From Pseudomonas sp. CFII64 (GTDB lineage Bacteria; Pseudomonadota; Gammaproteobacteria; Pseudomonadales; Pseudomonadaceae), in assembly GCF_000416235.1 (NCBI RefSeq), contig NZ_ATLO01000010.1:310001-374000 (forward strand): DNA of 64,000 nt, written 5' to 3'. The notes under the pieces were generated by a model. It saw only the letters and a program-made list of their open reading frames with translations. It was not told the origin of the DNA and searched no databases. The position numbers were made by a program, and so were the translations under genes. Shown here piece by piece: positions 51,359 through 61,291 of this stretch (position 1 is its first letter; each line of letters opens with the position of its first letter).

Positions 51359-54300
51359 ATGTCTTTGGCTGATATTCGTCTGGACGATAAGTACCGGCTC
51401 GCGACCGGCAATCTGTATTTGACCGGCACCCAGGCATTGACCCGCCTGCCGATGCTGCAGAAACAGCGCGACGAGGCGCGTGGCCTCAACACCGCCGGTT
51501 TCATCTCTGGCTATCGCGGTTCGCCATTGGGCAACCTCGACAAAAGCCTTTGGGATGCCAAGGATTACCTGAAACAGAACGCCATCCATTTCCAGCCCGG
51601 CGTCAACGAAGAGTTGGCGGCGACGGCCGTGTGGGGCAGTCAGCAGGTCAACCTGTTCCCCGAAGGCAAATACGATGGCGTGTTCGCCCTCTGGTACGGC
51701 AAAGGTCCCGGCGTTGATCGCTGCGGCGACGTGTTCAAGCACGCCAACTCCGCAGGCGTCGCCAACAACGGTGGCGTTTTGGTGCTGGCCGGTGACGACC
51801 ATGGCTGCAAATCGTCGACCATCGCCCACCAGAGTGAACATGCGTTCATCGCCGCGATGATTCCGGTGCTCAACCCGAGCAACGTCCAGGAAATTCTCGA
51901 CTACGGCATCATTGGCTGGGAGCTGTCGCGCTACAGTGGATGCTGGGTAGCGATGAAAACCATCGCCGAGAATGTCGATTCCTCGGCCGTTGTCGAAGTG
52001 GATCCGCTGCGCGTTGTTACGCAAATTCCCGAAGATTTCGACATTCCCCAAGGCGGCCTGCACATTCGCTGGCCTGATCCGCCGCTGGCTCAGGAAGCCC
52101 GCCTCAATACCTACAAAATCTACGCTGCCCGGGCCTTTGCTCGCGCCAACAAGCTCAATCAAGTGGTGATCGATTCGCCTCAGCCGCGGCTGGGCATCGT
52201 CACCACCGGCAAATCCTATCTGGATGTGCGGCAGGCGCTGGAGGAGCTGGGCATCGATCAGGAGTTGTGCGCGCAGGTCGGCATTCGGGTGCTCAAGGTC
52301 GGCATGAGCTGGCCGCTGGAACCGGTGTCGGTGCACGATTTCGCGCAAGGGCTGGACGAAATACTCGTCGTTGAAGAAAAACGCAGCGTCGTCGAAGATC
52401 AGCTCACCGGCCAGCTCTACAACTGGCCCGTGGACCGCCGTCCGGTGGTGGTTGGCGAGTTCGACGAGCAGGGGCGTTCGCTGCTGCCCAACCTCAGCGA
52501 GCTGACGCCGGCGATGATTGCCCGGGTCATTGCCAAACGTCTCGCGCCTTTCTACAGCAGCCCGCAAATCGAGGCGCGTCTGCAGTTCCTCGCTGAAAAG
52601 GAACAAGCGCTGCAAGCACCGCTGTTCAATACTCAGCGCACCCCGCATTTCTGCTCCGGCTGCCCGCACAACACCTCGACCCGGGTGCCTGAAGGCAGCC
52701 GCGCCCTGGCCGGCATTGGTTGCCACTACATGACCATCTGGATGGATCGGGCCACCGAAACCTTCACCCAGATGGGCGGCGAGGGCGTGACCTGGATCGG
52801 CCAGGCGCCGTTCACCGAAACGCCCCACGTGTTTCAGAACCTGGGCGACGGTACTTACTTTCACTCCGGGCATCTGGCCGTGCGAGCAGCGGTCGCGGCC
52901 GGGGTCAACATTACTTACAAGATTCTCTACAACGACGCCGTGGCGATGACGGGCGGGCAGCCTATCGATGGCATTTTGCGGGTCGATCAGCTCAGCCGTC
53001 AGGTCTTCAACGAAGGCGTGCTGCGCATCGCGCTGGTCTCTGATGAGCCGGACAAATACCCGAGCCGCGACGGCTTCGCGCCGATCACCACCTTTCACCA
53101 CCGACGCGATCTGGACAGCGTGCAGCGCGAGCTGCGTGAGTTCAAAGGTGTTTCGGTGATCATTTATGACCAGACCTGCGCCACCGAGAAGCGTCGTCGG
53201 CGCAAACGCGGCACCATGAAGGATCTGGAAAAACGCGCGTTGATCAATCCGGCGGTGTGCGAAGGCTGCGGCGATTGCGGGGTCAAGTCGGGCTGTTTGT
53301 CCGTGCTGCCCAAGGAAACGGCGCAGGGCCGCAAGCGGGAAATCGATCAAAACGCCTGTAACAAGGATTTCAGCTGCGTCGAAGGTTTCTGCCCAAGCTT
53401 TGTCACCGTTCATGGCGGCGCATTGCGCAAGCCGAGCCTGCCATCTCAAGTGCAAGCCTTCGCCCAACTGCCAGACCCGCAGCTACCAAGCCTGGCCAAA
53501 CCGCACAACATTCTGCTGTCGGGTGTCGGCGGTACGGGTGTGACCACGGTTGGCGCCATGCTGGGCTTCGCCGCCAACCTGGAAGGCAAAGGCTGCAGCG
53601 TGCTTGACCAGGCCGGTCTGGCGCAGAAGTTCGGCCCGGTGGTCAGCCACATCCGCATTGCGGCGCGACAGGAAGACCTGTTTGCGGTGCGCATTGCGGC
53701 GGGTGAAGCGCATCTGTTGCTGGGCTGTGACTTGCTGGTGGCGTCCGGTCCGGACGCGATTGCCAAGCTCAACTCAACTTTCTCCCATGCCGTGGTCAAC
53801 AGCCAGCAAACCCCGACTGCCGAATTCACCCGCAACCCGGACGCCGAGTTTCCGGCCGAAGCGATGAAACAGACCATTCGCGACGCCGTGGGCGTGCAAC
53901 ATACCCACTTTGTTGAAGCGACGGATCTGGCGACCAAACTCCTGGGCGATACCATTGCCAGTAACCTGTTCATGCTCGGGTATGCCTTCCAGTTGGGTTT
54001 GATCCCGCTAAGTTCGGCGGCTATCGAGAAGGCCATCGAACTCAATGGCGTGTCGGTCAAGCTCAATCAGCAGGCATTTCTCTGGGGGCGTCGCGCAGCG
54101 CATGATCTGCCGGCTGTACAGGCTGCGGCCAACCCTGCCGGTCAGGTTCCGGAAGAACCGCAATTGCTGAGCCTCGATCAACGGGTGCAGGGCAATGTCG
54201 CCACTCTGACGGCCTACCAGAATGACGCCTACGCCAAGCGCTACATGCGGCTGGTGAGCAAGGTTCAGGAAACCGAGGCGCGGATGTTTCCGGGCCAGCA

Positions 54301-54844
54301 ACTGGCGTTGACCGAGGCGGTGGCCTTCAACTACGTCAAGCTGCTGGCCTACAAGGATGAATATGAAGTGGCGCGGCTATACAGCAACGGCGATTTCACC
54401 CGCCAATTGCAGGCGCAGTTTGAAGGTGACTATCGTCTGGAATACCACCTTGCGCCGTCATGGCTGGCCAAGCGTGACAAGCTGACCGGGCAACCGCGTA
54501 AACGCAGTTTCGGTCCGTGGATGCTCAAGGCCTTCGACGTCCTGGCGAAGTTCAAATTCCTGCGTGGCACGGCCATCGATCCATTCGGTCGCAGCCTGGA
54601 TCGCCGCCAGGAGCGGGAGCTGATCGAGTCTTACGTCAGCGACATCGAGCTGATCCTCCAGCACCTGTCAGCGTCCAATCGCCACACGGCACTGAGTCTG
54701 GCCCGACTGCCGGAGAAAATCCGCGGTTACGGTCACATCAAGGAAAGCGCCATGAAAGCCGCAGCCCTGCAAGCCGCGCGCATGCGCCAGAGCTTGATCA
54801 GCGGCGAAGTGGAGTTGCCGAAGTTGTACGAAGTGGCTGCTTGA
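51359..54844 (+). CDS. Indolepyruvate ferredoxin oxidoreductase (fused alpha-beta)
   Basis: This 1161-residue cytoplasmic enzyme oxidatively decarboxylates aryl-2-oxo acids, such as indolepyruvate, to acyl-CoA while reducing ferredoxin. It has the thiamine-dependent N-terminal half (GYRGSPLGNLDKSLW, FCSGCPHNTSTRVPEGSRALAGIGCHYM), Fe-S cysteines in CEGCGDCGVKSGC and in ACNKDFSCVEGFC, and a gamma-type region (LLSGVGGTGVTTVGAMLGFAA). AAGGAGC precedes the start. In many bacteria these are two proteins (IorA, IorB); the fused form is typical of aerobic proteobacteria. An Lrp regulator is divergent. Confidence 0.94.
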   Translation: MSLADIRLDDKYRLATGNLYLTGTQALTRLPMLQKQRDEARGLNTAGFISGYRGSPLGNLDKSLWDAKDYLKQNAIHFQPGVNEELAATAVWGSQQVNLFPEGKYDGVFALWYGKGPGVDRCGDVFKHANSAGVANNGGVLVLAGDDHGCKSSTIAHQSEHAFIAAMIPVLNPSNVQEILDYGIIGWELSRYSGCWVAMKTIAENVDSSAVVEVDPLRVVTQIPEDFDIPQGGLHIRWPDPPLAQEARLNTYKIYAARAFARANKLNQVVIDSPQPRLGIVTTGKSYLDVRQALEELGIDQELCAQVGIRVLKVGMSWPLEPVSVHDFAQGLDEILVVEEKRSVVEDQLTGQLYNWPVDRRPVVVGEFDEQGRSLLPNLSELTPAMIARVIAKRLAPFYSSPQIEARLQFLAEKEQALQAPLFNTQRTPHFCSGCPHNTSTRVPEGSRALAGIGCHYMTIWMDRATETFTQMGGEGVTWIGQAPFTETPHVFQNLGDGTYFHSGHLAVRAAVAAGVNITYKILYNDAVAMTGGQPIDGILRVDQLSRQVFNEGVLRIALVSDEPDKYPSRDGFAPITTFHHRRDLDSVQRELREFKGVSVIIYDQTCATEKRRRRKRGTMKDLEKRALINPAVCEGCGDCGVKSGCLSVLPKETAQGRKREIDQNACNKDFSCVEGFCPSFVTVHGGALRKPSLPSQVQAFAQLPDPQLPSLAKPHNILLSGVGGTGVTTVGAMLGFAANLEGKGCSVLDQAGLAQKFGPVVSHIRIAARQEDLFAVRIAAGEAHLLLGCDLLVASGPDAIAKLNSTFSHAVVNSQQTPTAEFTRNPDAEFPAEAMKQTIRDAVGVQHTHFVEATDLATKLLGDTIASNLFMLGYAFQLGLIPLSSAAIEKAIELNGVSVKLNQQAFLWGRRAAHDLPAVQAAANPAGQVPEEPQLLSLDQRVQGNVATLTAYQNDAYAKRYMRLVSKVQETEARMFPGQQLALTEAVAFNYVKLLAYKDEYEVARLYSNGDFTRQLQAQFEGDYRLEYHLAPSWLAKRDKLTGQPRKRSFGPWMLKAFDVLAKFKFLRGTAIDPFGRSLDRRQERELIESYVSDIELILQHLSASNRHTALSLARLPEKIRGYGHIKESAMKAAALQAARMRQSLISGEVELPKLYEVAA

Positions 54845-54853
54845 CTGGACACC

Positions 54854-54907
54854 GCAGGACTGGCTTCAGCCGGGAGAGCGATCTCCCGGCTGAAGCCGGT
54901 TCGACGG
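54854..54907. repeat. REP hairpin between convergent genes
   Basis: GCAGGACTGGCTTCAGCCGG and its inverted copy CCGGCTGAAGCCGGTTCGAC form a long stem with a short loop. It is the same class as the hairpin at 8156 and probably ends both convergent transcripts. Confidence 0.75.
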
Positions 54908-54928
54908 GTCACAGTCTCCCGTGAATGT

Positions 54929-56890
54929 TTAAACGCTACCGTCCTCCAGCTCCACCAGCACCGTCCCTTCGCTGACCATCTCGCCTTCATTGCAATACAG
55001 CGCCGACACCACGCCAGCATGGGTGGCGCGGATGCTGTGTTCCATTTTCATGGCCTCCAGCACCACCAATTGCGTGCCGGCTTCAACTTGCTCACCCACT
55101 TGCACCAAAACCCGAACGATGCTGCCGTTCATGGGTGCAGTCAGGCCGCCTTGGGGGCCGTGGCTGGATTCGGCCTCGGCAATCGGGTCCAGGCGCTTGA
55201 TGGCGTGCACTTCGCCCTGCCATTGCAGATACAACGTGTCGCCACGGCGCAGAGCCAGATGTTTGTGGGTTATGCCATCGGTGACCACTCGCAACTGGTC
55301 CATAGTCCATTGCACCAGCGATGTACCGCCATTGCGCAACTTGACGACTTTCTGCTGTCCATTGCAGCTCAGGTGCAGGCCAACTTCATTGGGCAACCCC
55401 AGACGCAGCCCGTTGGTAGCGGCCCAGGGCGAATGAGCGTCGTCCCGATTGACCCGAGCCGTCGCGCTCTGGCTGAACGCCTCGGCAGCGTCCTGCCAGA
55501 ACTCAGCGGACAATTCGGCAGGCGCGGGCAACAGTTGCGCCTGATAGCGCGGGATGAAATCGGTATCCAGCTCGGCCGCTGCAAAAGCCGGGTGCCCGAC
55601 AATGCGCCGCAAGAAGGGCAGATTGGTCTTGACCCCGCCCACCACGAACTCATCGAGCATGGACAGCAGCCGCAGGCGTGCCTCTTCGCGGGTTTCTCCC
55701 CAGGCGATCAGCTTGGCGAGCATCGGGTCGTAAAATGGCGACACGCTGTCGCCTTCGTTGACGCCGCTGTCGACCCGTTTGCCATGACCCAATGAACACT
55801 CCCGATACAACTGCAGAGTCCCGGTCGAGGGCAGGAAGTCGTGATCGGGGTCTTCAGCGTAGAGGCGCACCTCAATCGAATGGCCGTTACGCAGCATCTG
55901 TTCCTGGGATACGGGCAGATCTTCGCCTTGGGCAATTCGAATCTGCCATTCCACCAGATCCACGCCGGTAATCAGCTCGGTGACCGGGTGCTCGACTTGC
56001 AGGCGCGTGTTCATCTCCATGAAGAAGAATTCGCCTCGGGAGTCCAGCAGGAACTCCACTGTCCCCGCGCCGACGTAACCAATGGTTTGCGCCGCACGGA
56101 CTGCCGCTTCGCCCATGGTCTGGCGCAGCTGCGCGCTGAGGCCCGGTGCCGGCGCTTCTTCGACGACTTTCTGGTGACGCCGTTGAATCGAACAGTCGCG
56201 ATCATGCAGATAAATGCAGTGACCCTGCTGATCGGCGAACACCTGTATTTCCACATGACGCGGTTTGAGCAGGTATTTTTCGACCAGCATGCGTGAGTCG
56301 CCGAAGGACGCCTGGGCTTCGCGTTGCCCGGAGGCCAGGGCTTCAGCCATTTCCTCGGGCCGTTCGACGACCTTCATGCCTTTGCCGCCGCCGCCCGCTG
56401 TTGCCTTGAGCAAGACCGGATAACCGATACGCTGGGCTGAGCCAAGAAAAGTTTCAACGTCTTGCGCCTGGCCGTGATAACCCGGCACCAGCGGCACACC
56501 TGCGTCTTCCATCAGGGACTTGGCCGCAGCCTTGCTGCCCATGGCATCAATGGCCGAGGCGGGCGGGCCGAGGAAAATCAGCCCTGCGGCTTCGATGGCC
56601 CGCGCAAAATCGGCATTTTCGGACAAAAAGCCGTAGCCCGGATGAATCGCCTGAGCGCCACTGGCTCGGGCCGCAGCGATCAACTTGTCGATCATCAGAT
56701 AACTGTCGGCGGCTTTGCTGCCGCCCAGATCCACACACATATCGGCTTCGCGACTGTGCCGTGCATCGCGATCCACTGCGCTGTGGACGGCGACCGTGGT
56801 CAAACCCATTTTTTTCGCCGTGCGCATGATCCGACAGGCGATTTCGCCCCGATTGGCGACGAGCAGCGTGGTCAGTTGCGGGGCGCTCAT
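54929..56890 (-). CDS. liuD: Methylcrotonyl-CoA carboxylase biotin-containing subunit LiuD
   Basis: This 653-residue subunit carboxylates its own biotin with ATP and bicarbonate. ATG 56890 gives the standard start LLVANRGEIACRIMRTAKKMG. The biotin-carboxylase domain has KATAGGGGKGMKVV and MEMNTRLQVEHPVTELITGVDLVEWQ. The C-terminal biotinyl domain carries VLEAMKMEHSI, with Lys as the biotin site. It is last in liuABCD, overlapping liuC by four bases. The leucine pathway role follows from the cluster; propionyl or acetyl carboxylases share these domains. Confidence 0.93.
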   Translation of the reverse strand: MSAPQLTTLLVANRGEIACRIMRTAKKMGLTTVAVHSAVDRDARHSREADMCVDLGGSKAADSYLMIDKLIAAARASGAQAIHPGYGFLSENADFARAIEAAGLIFLGPPASAIDAMGSKAAAKSLMEDAGVPLVPGYHGQAQDVETFLGSAQRIGYPVLLKATAGGGGKGMKVVERPEEMAEALASGQREAQASFGDSRMLVEKYLLKPRHVEIQVFADQQGHCIYLHDRDCSIQRRHQKVVEEAPAPGLSAQLRQTMGEAAVRAAQTIGYVGAGTVEFLLDSRGEFFFMEMNTRLQVEHPVTELITGVDLVEWQIRIAQGEDLPVSQEQMLRNGHSIEVRLYAEDPDHDFLPSTGTLQLYRECSLGHGKRVDSGVNEGDSVSPFYDPMLAKLIAWGETREEARLRLLSMLDEFVVGGVKTNLPFLRRIVGHPAFAAAELDTDFIPRYQAQLLPAPAELSAEFWQDAAEAFSQSATARVNRDDAHSPWAATNGLRLGLPNEVGLHLSCNGQQKVVKLRNGGTSLVQWTMDQLRVVTDGITHKHLALRRGDTLYLQWQGEVHAIKRLDPIAEAESSHGPQGGLTAPMNGSIVRVLVQVGEQVEAGTQLVVLEAMKMEHSIRATHAGVVSALYCNEGEMVSEGTVLVELEDGSV

Positions 56891-57711
56891 GAGCGTGGCT
56901 CCTTGTGGTTGTCGGCCACGGCGGCCTGCCAGCCGGGCGAACGCTTTTCCAGAAATGCGCGCAGGCCTTCCTGACCTTCGGCGCTGATGCGGATTCGGGC
57001 GATGGCGTTCTCGCAATAGCGACGCAGCCCGGGGCTGAGCTCGCCATTGCCGACTTCCCGCAGCAGGTCTTTGCTGGCGCGCATGGCCAGCGGGCTGTTG
57101 AGCAGCAGATTGTCGATCCATTGTTCGACGTAATGTTCCAGTTCGCTGGCGGGATAGCACTCGGCGAGCAGGCCGATCTGCTGCGCTCTTGCGCCGCTGA
57201 ATCGCTCAGCGGTCAAGGCATAGCGCCGGGCTGCGCGTTCGCCGATGGCCTGCACCACGAACGGGCTGATGACTGCCGGAGCGAGACCGATGCGTACTTC
57301 CGACAGGCAGAATTGCGCATCCTCGGCACCAATGGCCATGTCACAGCAGCTGATCAAGCCCAAAGCGCCGCCGAATGCCGCGCCTTGCACCACGGCCAGC
57401 GCGGGGATTTTCAGCTTCGCCAGGTTGTACATCAGTTCGGCGAGTTCCCGGGCGTCGTCCAGATTGGTGTTGTAATCCAGATTCGCCGATTGCTGCATCC
57501 AGGCCAGATCGGCACCCGCGCTGAAATGCTTGCCGCGCCCGCGAATCAGCAGGAAACGCAGGCTGGTGTCGCCTTGCACCTGATCCAGCGCGAGGATCAG
57601 CTCGCGAATCATCTGGGCATTAAAGGCGTTATTTTTCTCCGGGCGATTCAGCCATAAGGTGGCGAAGCCGCGCGGGTCACGATGGACTTCTACAGTGTGA
57701 AAATCAGTCAT
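56887..57711 (-). CDS. liuC: Methylglutaconyl-CoA hydratase LiuC
   Basis: This 274-residue crotonase-family enzyme converts 3-methylglutaconyl-CoA to HMG-CoA. ATG 57711 is chosen because CAAGG lies seven bases upstream; an ATG two codons earlier is too close. Motifs are WLNRPEKNNAFNAQMI, HFSAGADLAWMQ (oxyanion hole), VQGAAFGGALGLISCCDMAI and CLSEVRIGLAPAVISPFVV. It lies between liuB and liuD in the leucine operon. Confidence 0.92.
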   Translation of the reverse strand: MTDFHTVEVHRDPRGFATLWLNRPEKNNAFNAQMIRELILALDQVQGDTSLRFLLIRGRGKHFSAGADLAWMQQSANLDYNTNLDDARELAELMYNLAKLKIPALAVVQGAAFGGALGLISCCDMAIGAEDAQFCLSEVRIGLAPAVISPFVVQAIGERAARRYALTAERFSGARAQQIGLLAECYPASELEHYVEQWIDNLLLNSPLAMRASKDLLREVGNGELSPGLRRYCENAIARIRISAEGQEGLRAFLEKRSPGWQAAVADNHKEPRS

Positions 57712-57736
57712 GGTCATTCCTTGGGCGCGCACCGGC

Positions 57737-59344
57737 TTACATGCGGAACAGGCCGAATGTGGTGGGCTCGATGGGGGCATTGAGCGCAGCGGACAGCGCC
57801 AGGGCGAGCACGTCCCGGGTTTGGGCCGGATCGATCACGCCGTCATCCCACAAGCGGGCGCTTGAGTAGTACGGGTGCCCCTGATGCTCGTACTGATCGA
57901 GAATGGGCTGCTTGATCTCGGCTTCCTGCGCTGATGTGAACGCCCGGCCGCTACGTTCCGCCTGTTCACGCTTGACCTGTACCAGCACGCCAGCCGCTTG
58001 TTCGCCACCCATCACGCCGATGCGGGCGTTGGGCCACATCCACAAGAAGCGCGGGTCGTAAGCACGGCCACACATGCCGTAATTCCCGGCACCGAAGCTG
58101 CCGCCGATGATCACGGTGAACTTTGGCACTTTGGCGCAGGCCACAGCGGTCACCAGTTTGGCGCCGTGTTTGGCAATGCCGCCGGCTTCGTACTTCTGGC
58201 CGACCATGAATCCGGTGATGTTCTGCAGAAACAGCAGAGGAATGCCTCGCTGACAAGCCAGCTCGATGAAGTGCGCGCCTTTTTGTGCAGACTCGGCGAA
58301 CAAGATGCCGTTGTTGGCCAGAATCGCGATTGGGTAGCCATGCAGGCGCGCGAAACCACACACCAGGGTCGTGCCGAACAGCGCCTTGAACTCATCGAAC
58401 TGCGAACCATCCACCAACCGGGCGATGACTTCCCGCACGTCGAAAGGCTGTTTGGCGTCGGCAGGAATCACCCCGTACAGCTCTTCGCTGGCGTACAGCG
58501 GGGCGATGGGGGCGATGGCTTCGAGTTGTCCTTGTTTGCGCCAATTGAGGTTGGCGACACAGCGACGCGCCAGCTCCAAAGCATGCTTGTCGTTCTCGGC
58601 ATAGTGATCGGCGACCCCGGACGTGCGGCAATGCACGTCGGCGCCGCCGAGGTCTTCAGCGCTGACCACTTCGCCGGTGGCCGCCTTGACCAGCGGCGGA
58701 CCGGCAAGAAAGATCGTTGCTTGCTGGCGAACCATGATCGCTTCGTCGGCCATGGCCGGCACGTATGCACCGCCCGCCGTGCAGGAGCCCATGACCACGG
58801 CGATCTGCGGGATGCCTTGAGCGCTCATGTTGGCCTGATTGAAGAAAATCCGCCCGAAGTGTTCGCGGTCTGGAAAAACCTCGTCCTGCCTCGGCAGATT
58901 GGCGCCGCCGGAGTCCACCAGATAAATACACGGCAGGCGATTCTGCTGGGCAATAGTTTGCGCACGCAGGTGTTTCTTCACCGTGAGCGGGTAGTACGAA
59001 CCGCCTTTTACCGTGGCATCGTTGGCGATGATCATGCATTCAACGCCTTCGACCCGACCAATGCCCGCGATGACGCCAGCGGCAGGGACATCTTCGTCAT
59101 AAACCTGAAAGGCGGCGAGCTGGCCGATTTCCAGAAACGGCGATCCGCTGTCGAGCAGGCGATTGATCCGCTCCCGAGGCAGCAATTTGCCCCGCGAAGC
59201 ATGGCGCTCCTGGGCTTTGGCGCCGCCGCCTTGCTGGATTTTCTCCAGCAACTGACGCAAGCCGCTGACGTGCTCCAGCATGACTGCTCTGTTGGCGGAA
59301 AATTCCGCTGAGCGCGTATTGATATCGGTATGCAAAATGGCCAT
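57737..59344 (-). CDS. liuB: Methylcrotonyl-CoA carboxylase carboxyltransferase LiuB
   Basis: This 535-residue carboxyltransferase moves the carboxyl group from biotin to 3-methylcrotonyl-CoA. It contains [63 protein letters not shown] and [19 protein letters not shown], all typical of MCC beta subunits rather than PCC beta (the GGANLP and NYGMCGRAY blocks). It works as a complex with LiuD. Confidence 0.94.
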   Translation of the reverse strand: MAILHTDINTRSAEFSANRAVMLEHVSGLRQLLEKIQQGGGAKAQERHASRGKLLPRERINRLLDSGSPFLEIGQLAAFQVYDEDVPAAGVIAGIGRVEGVECMIIANDATVKGGSYYPLTVKKHLRAQTIAQQNRLPCIYLVDSGGANLPRQDEVFPDREHFGRIFFNQANMSAQGIPQIAVVMGSCTAGGAYVPAMADEAIMVRQQATIFLAGPPLVKAATGEVVSAEDLGGADVHCRTSGVADHYAENDKHALELARRCVANLNWRKQGQLEAIAPIAPLYASEELYGVIPADAKQPFDVREVIARLVDGSQFDEFKALFGTTLVCGFARLHGYPIAILANNGILFAESAQKGAHFIELACQRGIPLLFLQNITGFMVGQKYEAGGIAKHGAKLVTAVACAKVPKFTVIIGGSFGAGNYGMCGRAYDPRFLWMWPNARIGVMGGEQAAGVLVQVKREQAERSGRAFTSAQEAEIKQPILDQYEHQGHPYYSSARLWDDGVIDPAQTRDVLALALSAALNAPIEPTTFGLFRM

Positions 59345-59419
59345 TAGTAAATCCCTGAAACGCTGATTCCAGATTGCCGCAAGCGGCTTGAAGCTTCGTG
59401 CTTGCAGCTTGCGACTGCT

Positions 59420-60583
59420 TTATCGGGTCTCATTGAACAGCTCGCGCCCAATCAGCATTCGGCGAATTTCGCTGGTGCCCGCGCCAATTTCATACAGCTT
59501 GGCGTCGCGTAACAGTCGCCCGGCGGGGAATTCATTGATGTAGCCGTTGCCGCCCAGAATCTGGATGGTGTCCAGGGCCATTTGCGTCGCGCGTTCGGCG
59601 CTGTACAGGATCACCCCGGCGGCGTCCTTGCGGGTGGTTTCGCCGCGCTCGCAGGCCTGGGCCACGGCATAAAGATAAGCGCGGCTGGCGTTCAGCTGCG
59701 TATACATATCGGCCACCTTGCCCTGAATCAGCTGGAACTCGCCGATGCTTTGGCCGAATTGTTTGCGGTCATGGATGTAAGGAACAACGACGTCCATACA
59801 CGCCTGCATGATTCCGGTCGGGCCGCCCGAAAGCACCACGCGCTCGTAATCCAGGCCGCTCATCAGCACTTTCACACCGCCATCCAGCGCGCCGAGCAGG
59901 TTTTCTTCGGGAACCTCGACGTCGTCGAAAAACAGCTCGCAGGTGTTCGAGCCGCGCATGCCGAGCTTGTCGAACTTGTTGCTGCGGGAAAAGCCCTTCC
60001 AGTCGCGCTCGACAATGAACGCGCTGATGCCGTGCGCAGCTTTTTCCGGGCTGGTCTTGGCGTAGATCACATAGGTGTTGGCATCCGGGCCATTGGTGAT
60101 CCAGGTCTTGCTGCCATTGAGTACGAACCGGTCGCCGCGCTTGTCGGCACGCAGACGCATGGAGACCACGTCAGACCCCGCATTTGGCTCGCTCATGGCG
60201 AGGGCACCAACATGTTCGCCGCTGATGAGTTTGGGCAGGTATTTGGCTTTTTGGGCCGGATTGCCGTTACGGTTGATCTGGTTCACGCACAGGTTGGAGT
60301 GCGCGCCGTAGGACAAGGCCACGGACGCTGAACCGCGGCTGATTTCTTCCATCGCCACCACATGGGCCAGATAACCCAGGCCCGCGCCGCCATATTCTTC
60401 GTCGACAGTGACGCCCAGCAGGCCCATTTCGCCAAACTTGCGCCACAGATCAGCCGGGAACAAGTTGTCTTTATCGATTTGCGCTGCTCGTGGGGCTATC
60501 TCGGCGGCGACGAAGGACTGGACCTGATCGCGCAGCATGTCGATGGTTTCGCCCAAGGCGAAATTCAGGCTTGGGTAACTCAT
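59420..60583 (-). CDS. liuA: Isovaleryl-CoA dehydrogenase LiuA
   Basis: This 387-residue FAD flavoprotein oxidises isovaleryl-CoA to 3-methylcrotonyl-CoA, passing electrons to ETF. It has [66 protein letters not shown], and the catalytic-base region [20 protein letters not shown], with the C-terminal [20 protein letters not shown]. It is first in liuABCD. A LiuR operator and a CA motif lie just before it. Confidence 0.95.
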   Translation of the reverse strand: MSYPSLNFALGETIDMLRDQVQSFVAAEIAPRAAQIDKDNLFPADLWRKFGEMGLLGVTVDEEYGGAGLGYLAHVVAMEEISRGSASVALSYGAHSNLCVNQINRNGNPAQKAKYLPKLISGEHVGALAMSEPNAGSDVVSMRLRADKRGDRFVLNGSKTWITNGPDANTYVIYAKTSPEKAAHGISAFIVERDWKGFSRSNKFDKLGMRGSNTCELFFDDVEVPEENLLGALDGGVKVLMSGLDYERVVLSGGPTGIMQACMDVVVPYIHDRKQFGQSIGEFQLIQGKVADMYTQLNASRAYLYAVAQACERGETTRKDAAGVILYSAERATQMALDTIQILGGNGYINEFPAGRLLRDAKLYEIGAGTSEIRRMLIGRELFNETR

Positions 60584-60593
60584 GGGTAGCGTT

Positions 60594-60607
60594 CCTTTGT
60601 TGTTGTT
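60594..60607 (-). promoter_or_regulatory. Crc/Hfq CA motif before liuA
   Basis: On the minus strand AACAACAACAAAGG precedes the liuA start, containing the AANAANAA motif right beside the AAAGG ribosome-binding site. Leucine breakdown is a classic target of Crc catabolite repression. Confidence 0.75.
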
Positions 60608-60625
60608 GGATGGGTCGCTATGACC

Positions 60626-60641
60626 TTTACGTTAACGTAAA
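60626..60641. promoter_or_regulatory. LiuR operator before liuA
   Basis: TTTACGTTAACGTAAA is a perfect 16-bp palindrome and matches the LiuR-type motif for branched-chain catabolism in Gammaproteobacteria. It lies 43 bases upstream of the liuA start. Confidence 0.85.
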
Positions 60642-60742
60642 CCTGCGGCTGTCGAGTGTCAAACGCGCAATCATTGCATCGGATAGAGGGAGAGGGCCAA
60701 GCGGGAAGGGGGGATGACAGCTTCAAACGACAGAAAGCACGA

Positions 60743-60762
60743 AGGGGAGCCTAAGCTCCCCT
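60743..60762 (-). terminator. Hairpin after the AT-rich hypothetical gene
   Basis: AGGGGAGC and GCTCCCCT form an eight-base perfect stem with a four-base loop CTAA. It lies 20 bases beyond the stop of the gene at 60782, but without a strong U-tract on the minus strand. On the plus strand it is followed by TTATTTTT. Confidence 0.6.
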
Positions 60763-60781
60763 CCAAGTTATTTTTGCATGC

Positions 60782-61093
60782 TCATTTTTTATTATCGGCT
60801 GGCCTATTGTTGTTTTTGGCGACCTGGCCTTGACTGCTTTTTTTGAGCGATCCCCATGCGGGATCAAGAGCAAACGTATTTTTTTGAGCGCTGATGCTGC
60901 TTTTATCAATCGATTCAACCAGTTCTGGAGCTACCTGAAGGTAGTTTTGTTGTTCTCTGTCCGGTTGTGAAGGTTCTGCAATCCAGAAGCTTCGAAAAGC
61001 GAATCCACTCCAAAAAAATCTGTTAGCTGCGTCCCGTGTTGTTCTTGTTATGTCAGAGCCGTTACGTATTGTTTTTATTGGGTTACTGCACAT
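60782..61093 (-). CDS. Hypothetical protein in an AT-rich insert
   Basis: I do not recognise this product. From ATG 61093 it has 103 residues; an in-frame TTG at 61144 would give 120. It contains IKTIRNGSDITRTTRDAANRFFWSGFAFRSFW and ends with a lysine/asparagine-rich tail (KNNNRPADNKK). Base composition is clearly lower in GC than the flanking liu genes, and no strong ribosome-binding site is seen. A hairpin follows the stop. It separates liuA from liuE. It may be an acquired gene or a spurious frame. Confidence 0.4.
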   Translation of the reverse strand: MCSNPIKTIRNGSDITRTTRDAANRFFWSGFAFRSFWIAEPSQPDREQQNYLQVAPELVESIDKSSISAQKNTFALDPAWGSLKKSSQGQVAKNNNRPADNKK

Positions 61094-61291
61094 TTTATTC
61101 TTGTTGTACGTGAGATATAGCAGGACCCGTGCCAGTTTTGCCAAGTCCTTTAAATTCGGGGGCTGCGCAGATTTCGATGGCAGATGAAGCTGGCTGACGC
61201 ATGGAAATCTGTTTCCGTGTTACCCGTTTGCGTCTATTCGCCGCCTACGTTGCGGTGCGCAGGGTAACACTCTGTGACAAGTTGTCGCATG

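Noticed and set aside
51248-53467. 739-codon open frame on the minus strand opposite the indolepyruvate oxidoreductase gene
   Set aside because: It lies wholly antisense to a recognisable enzyme gene, its translation is rich in His, Arg and Gln with no family motif, and it has no ribosome-binding site. Long antisense frames are common in GC-rich codon usage.
57998-59311. 437-codon open frame opposite liuB
   Set aside because: It is antisense to a conserved carboxyltransferase and resembles no protein family; codon-bias artefact.
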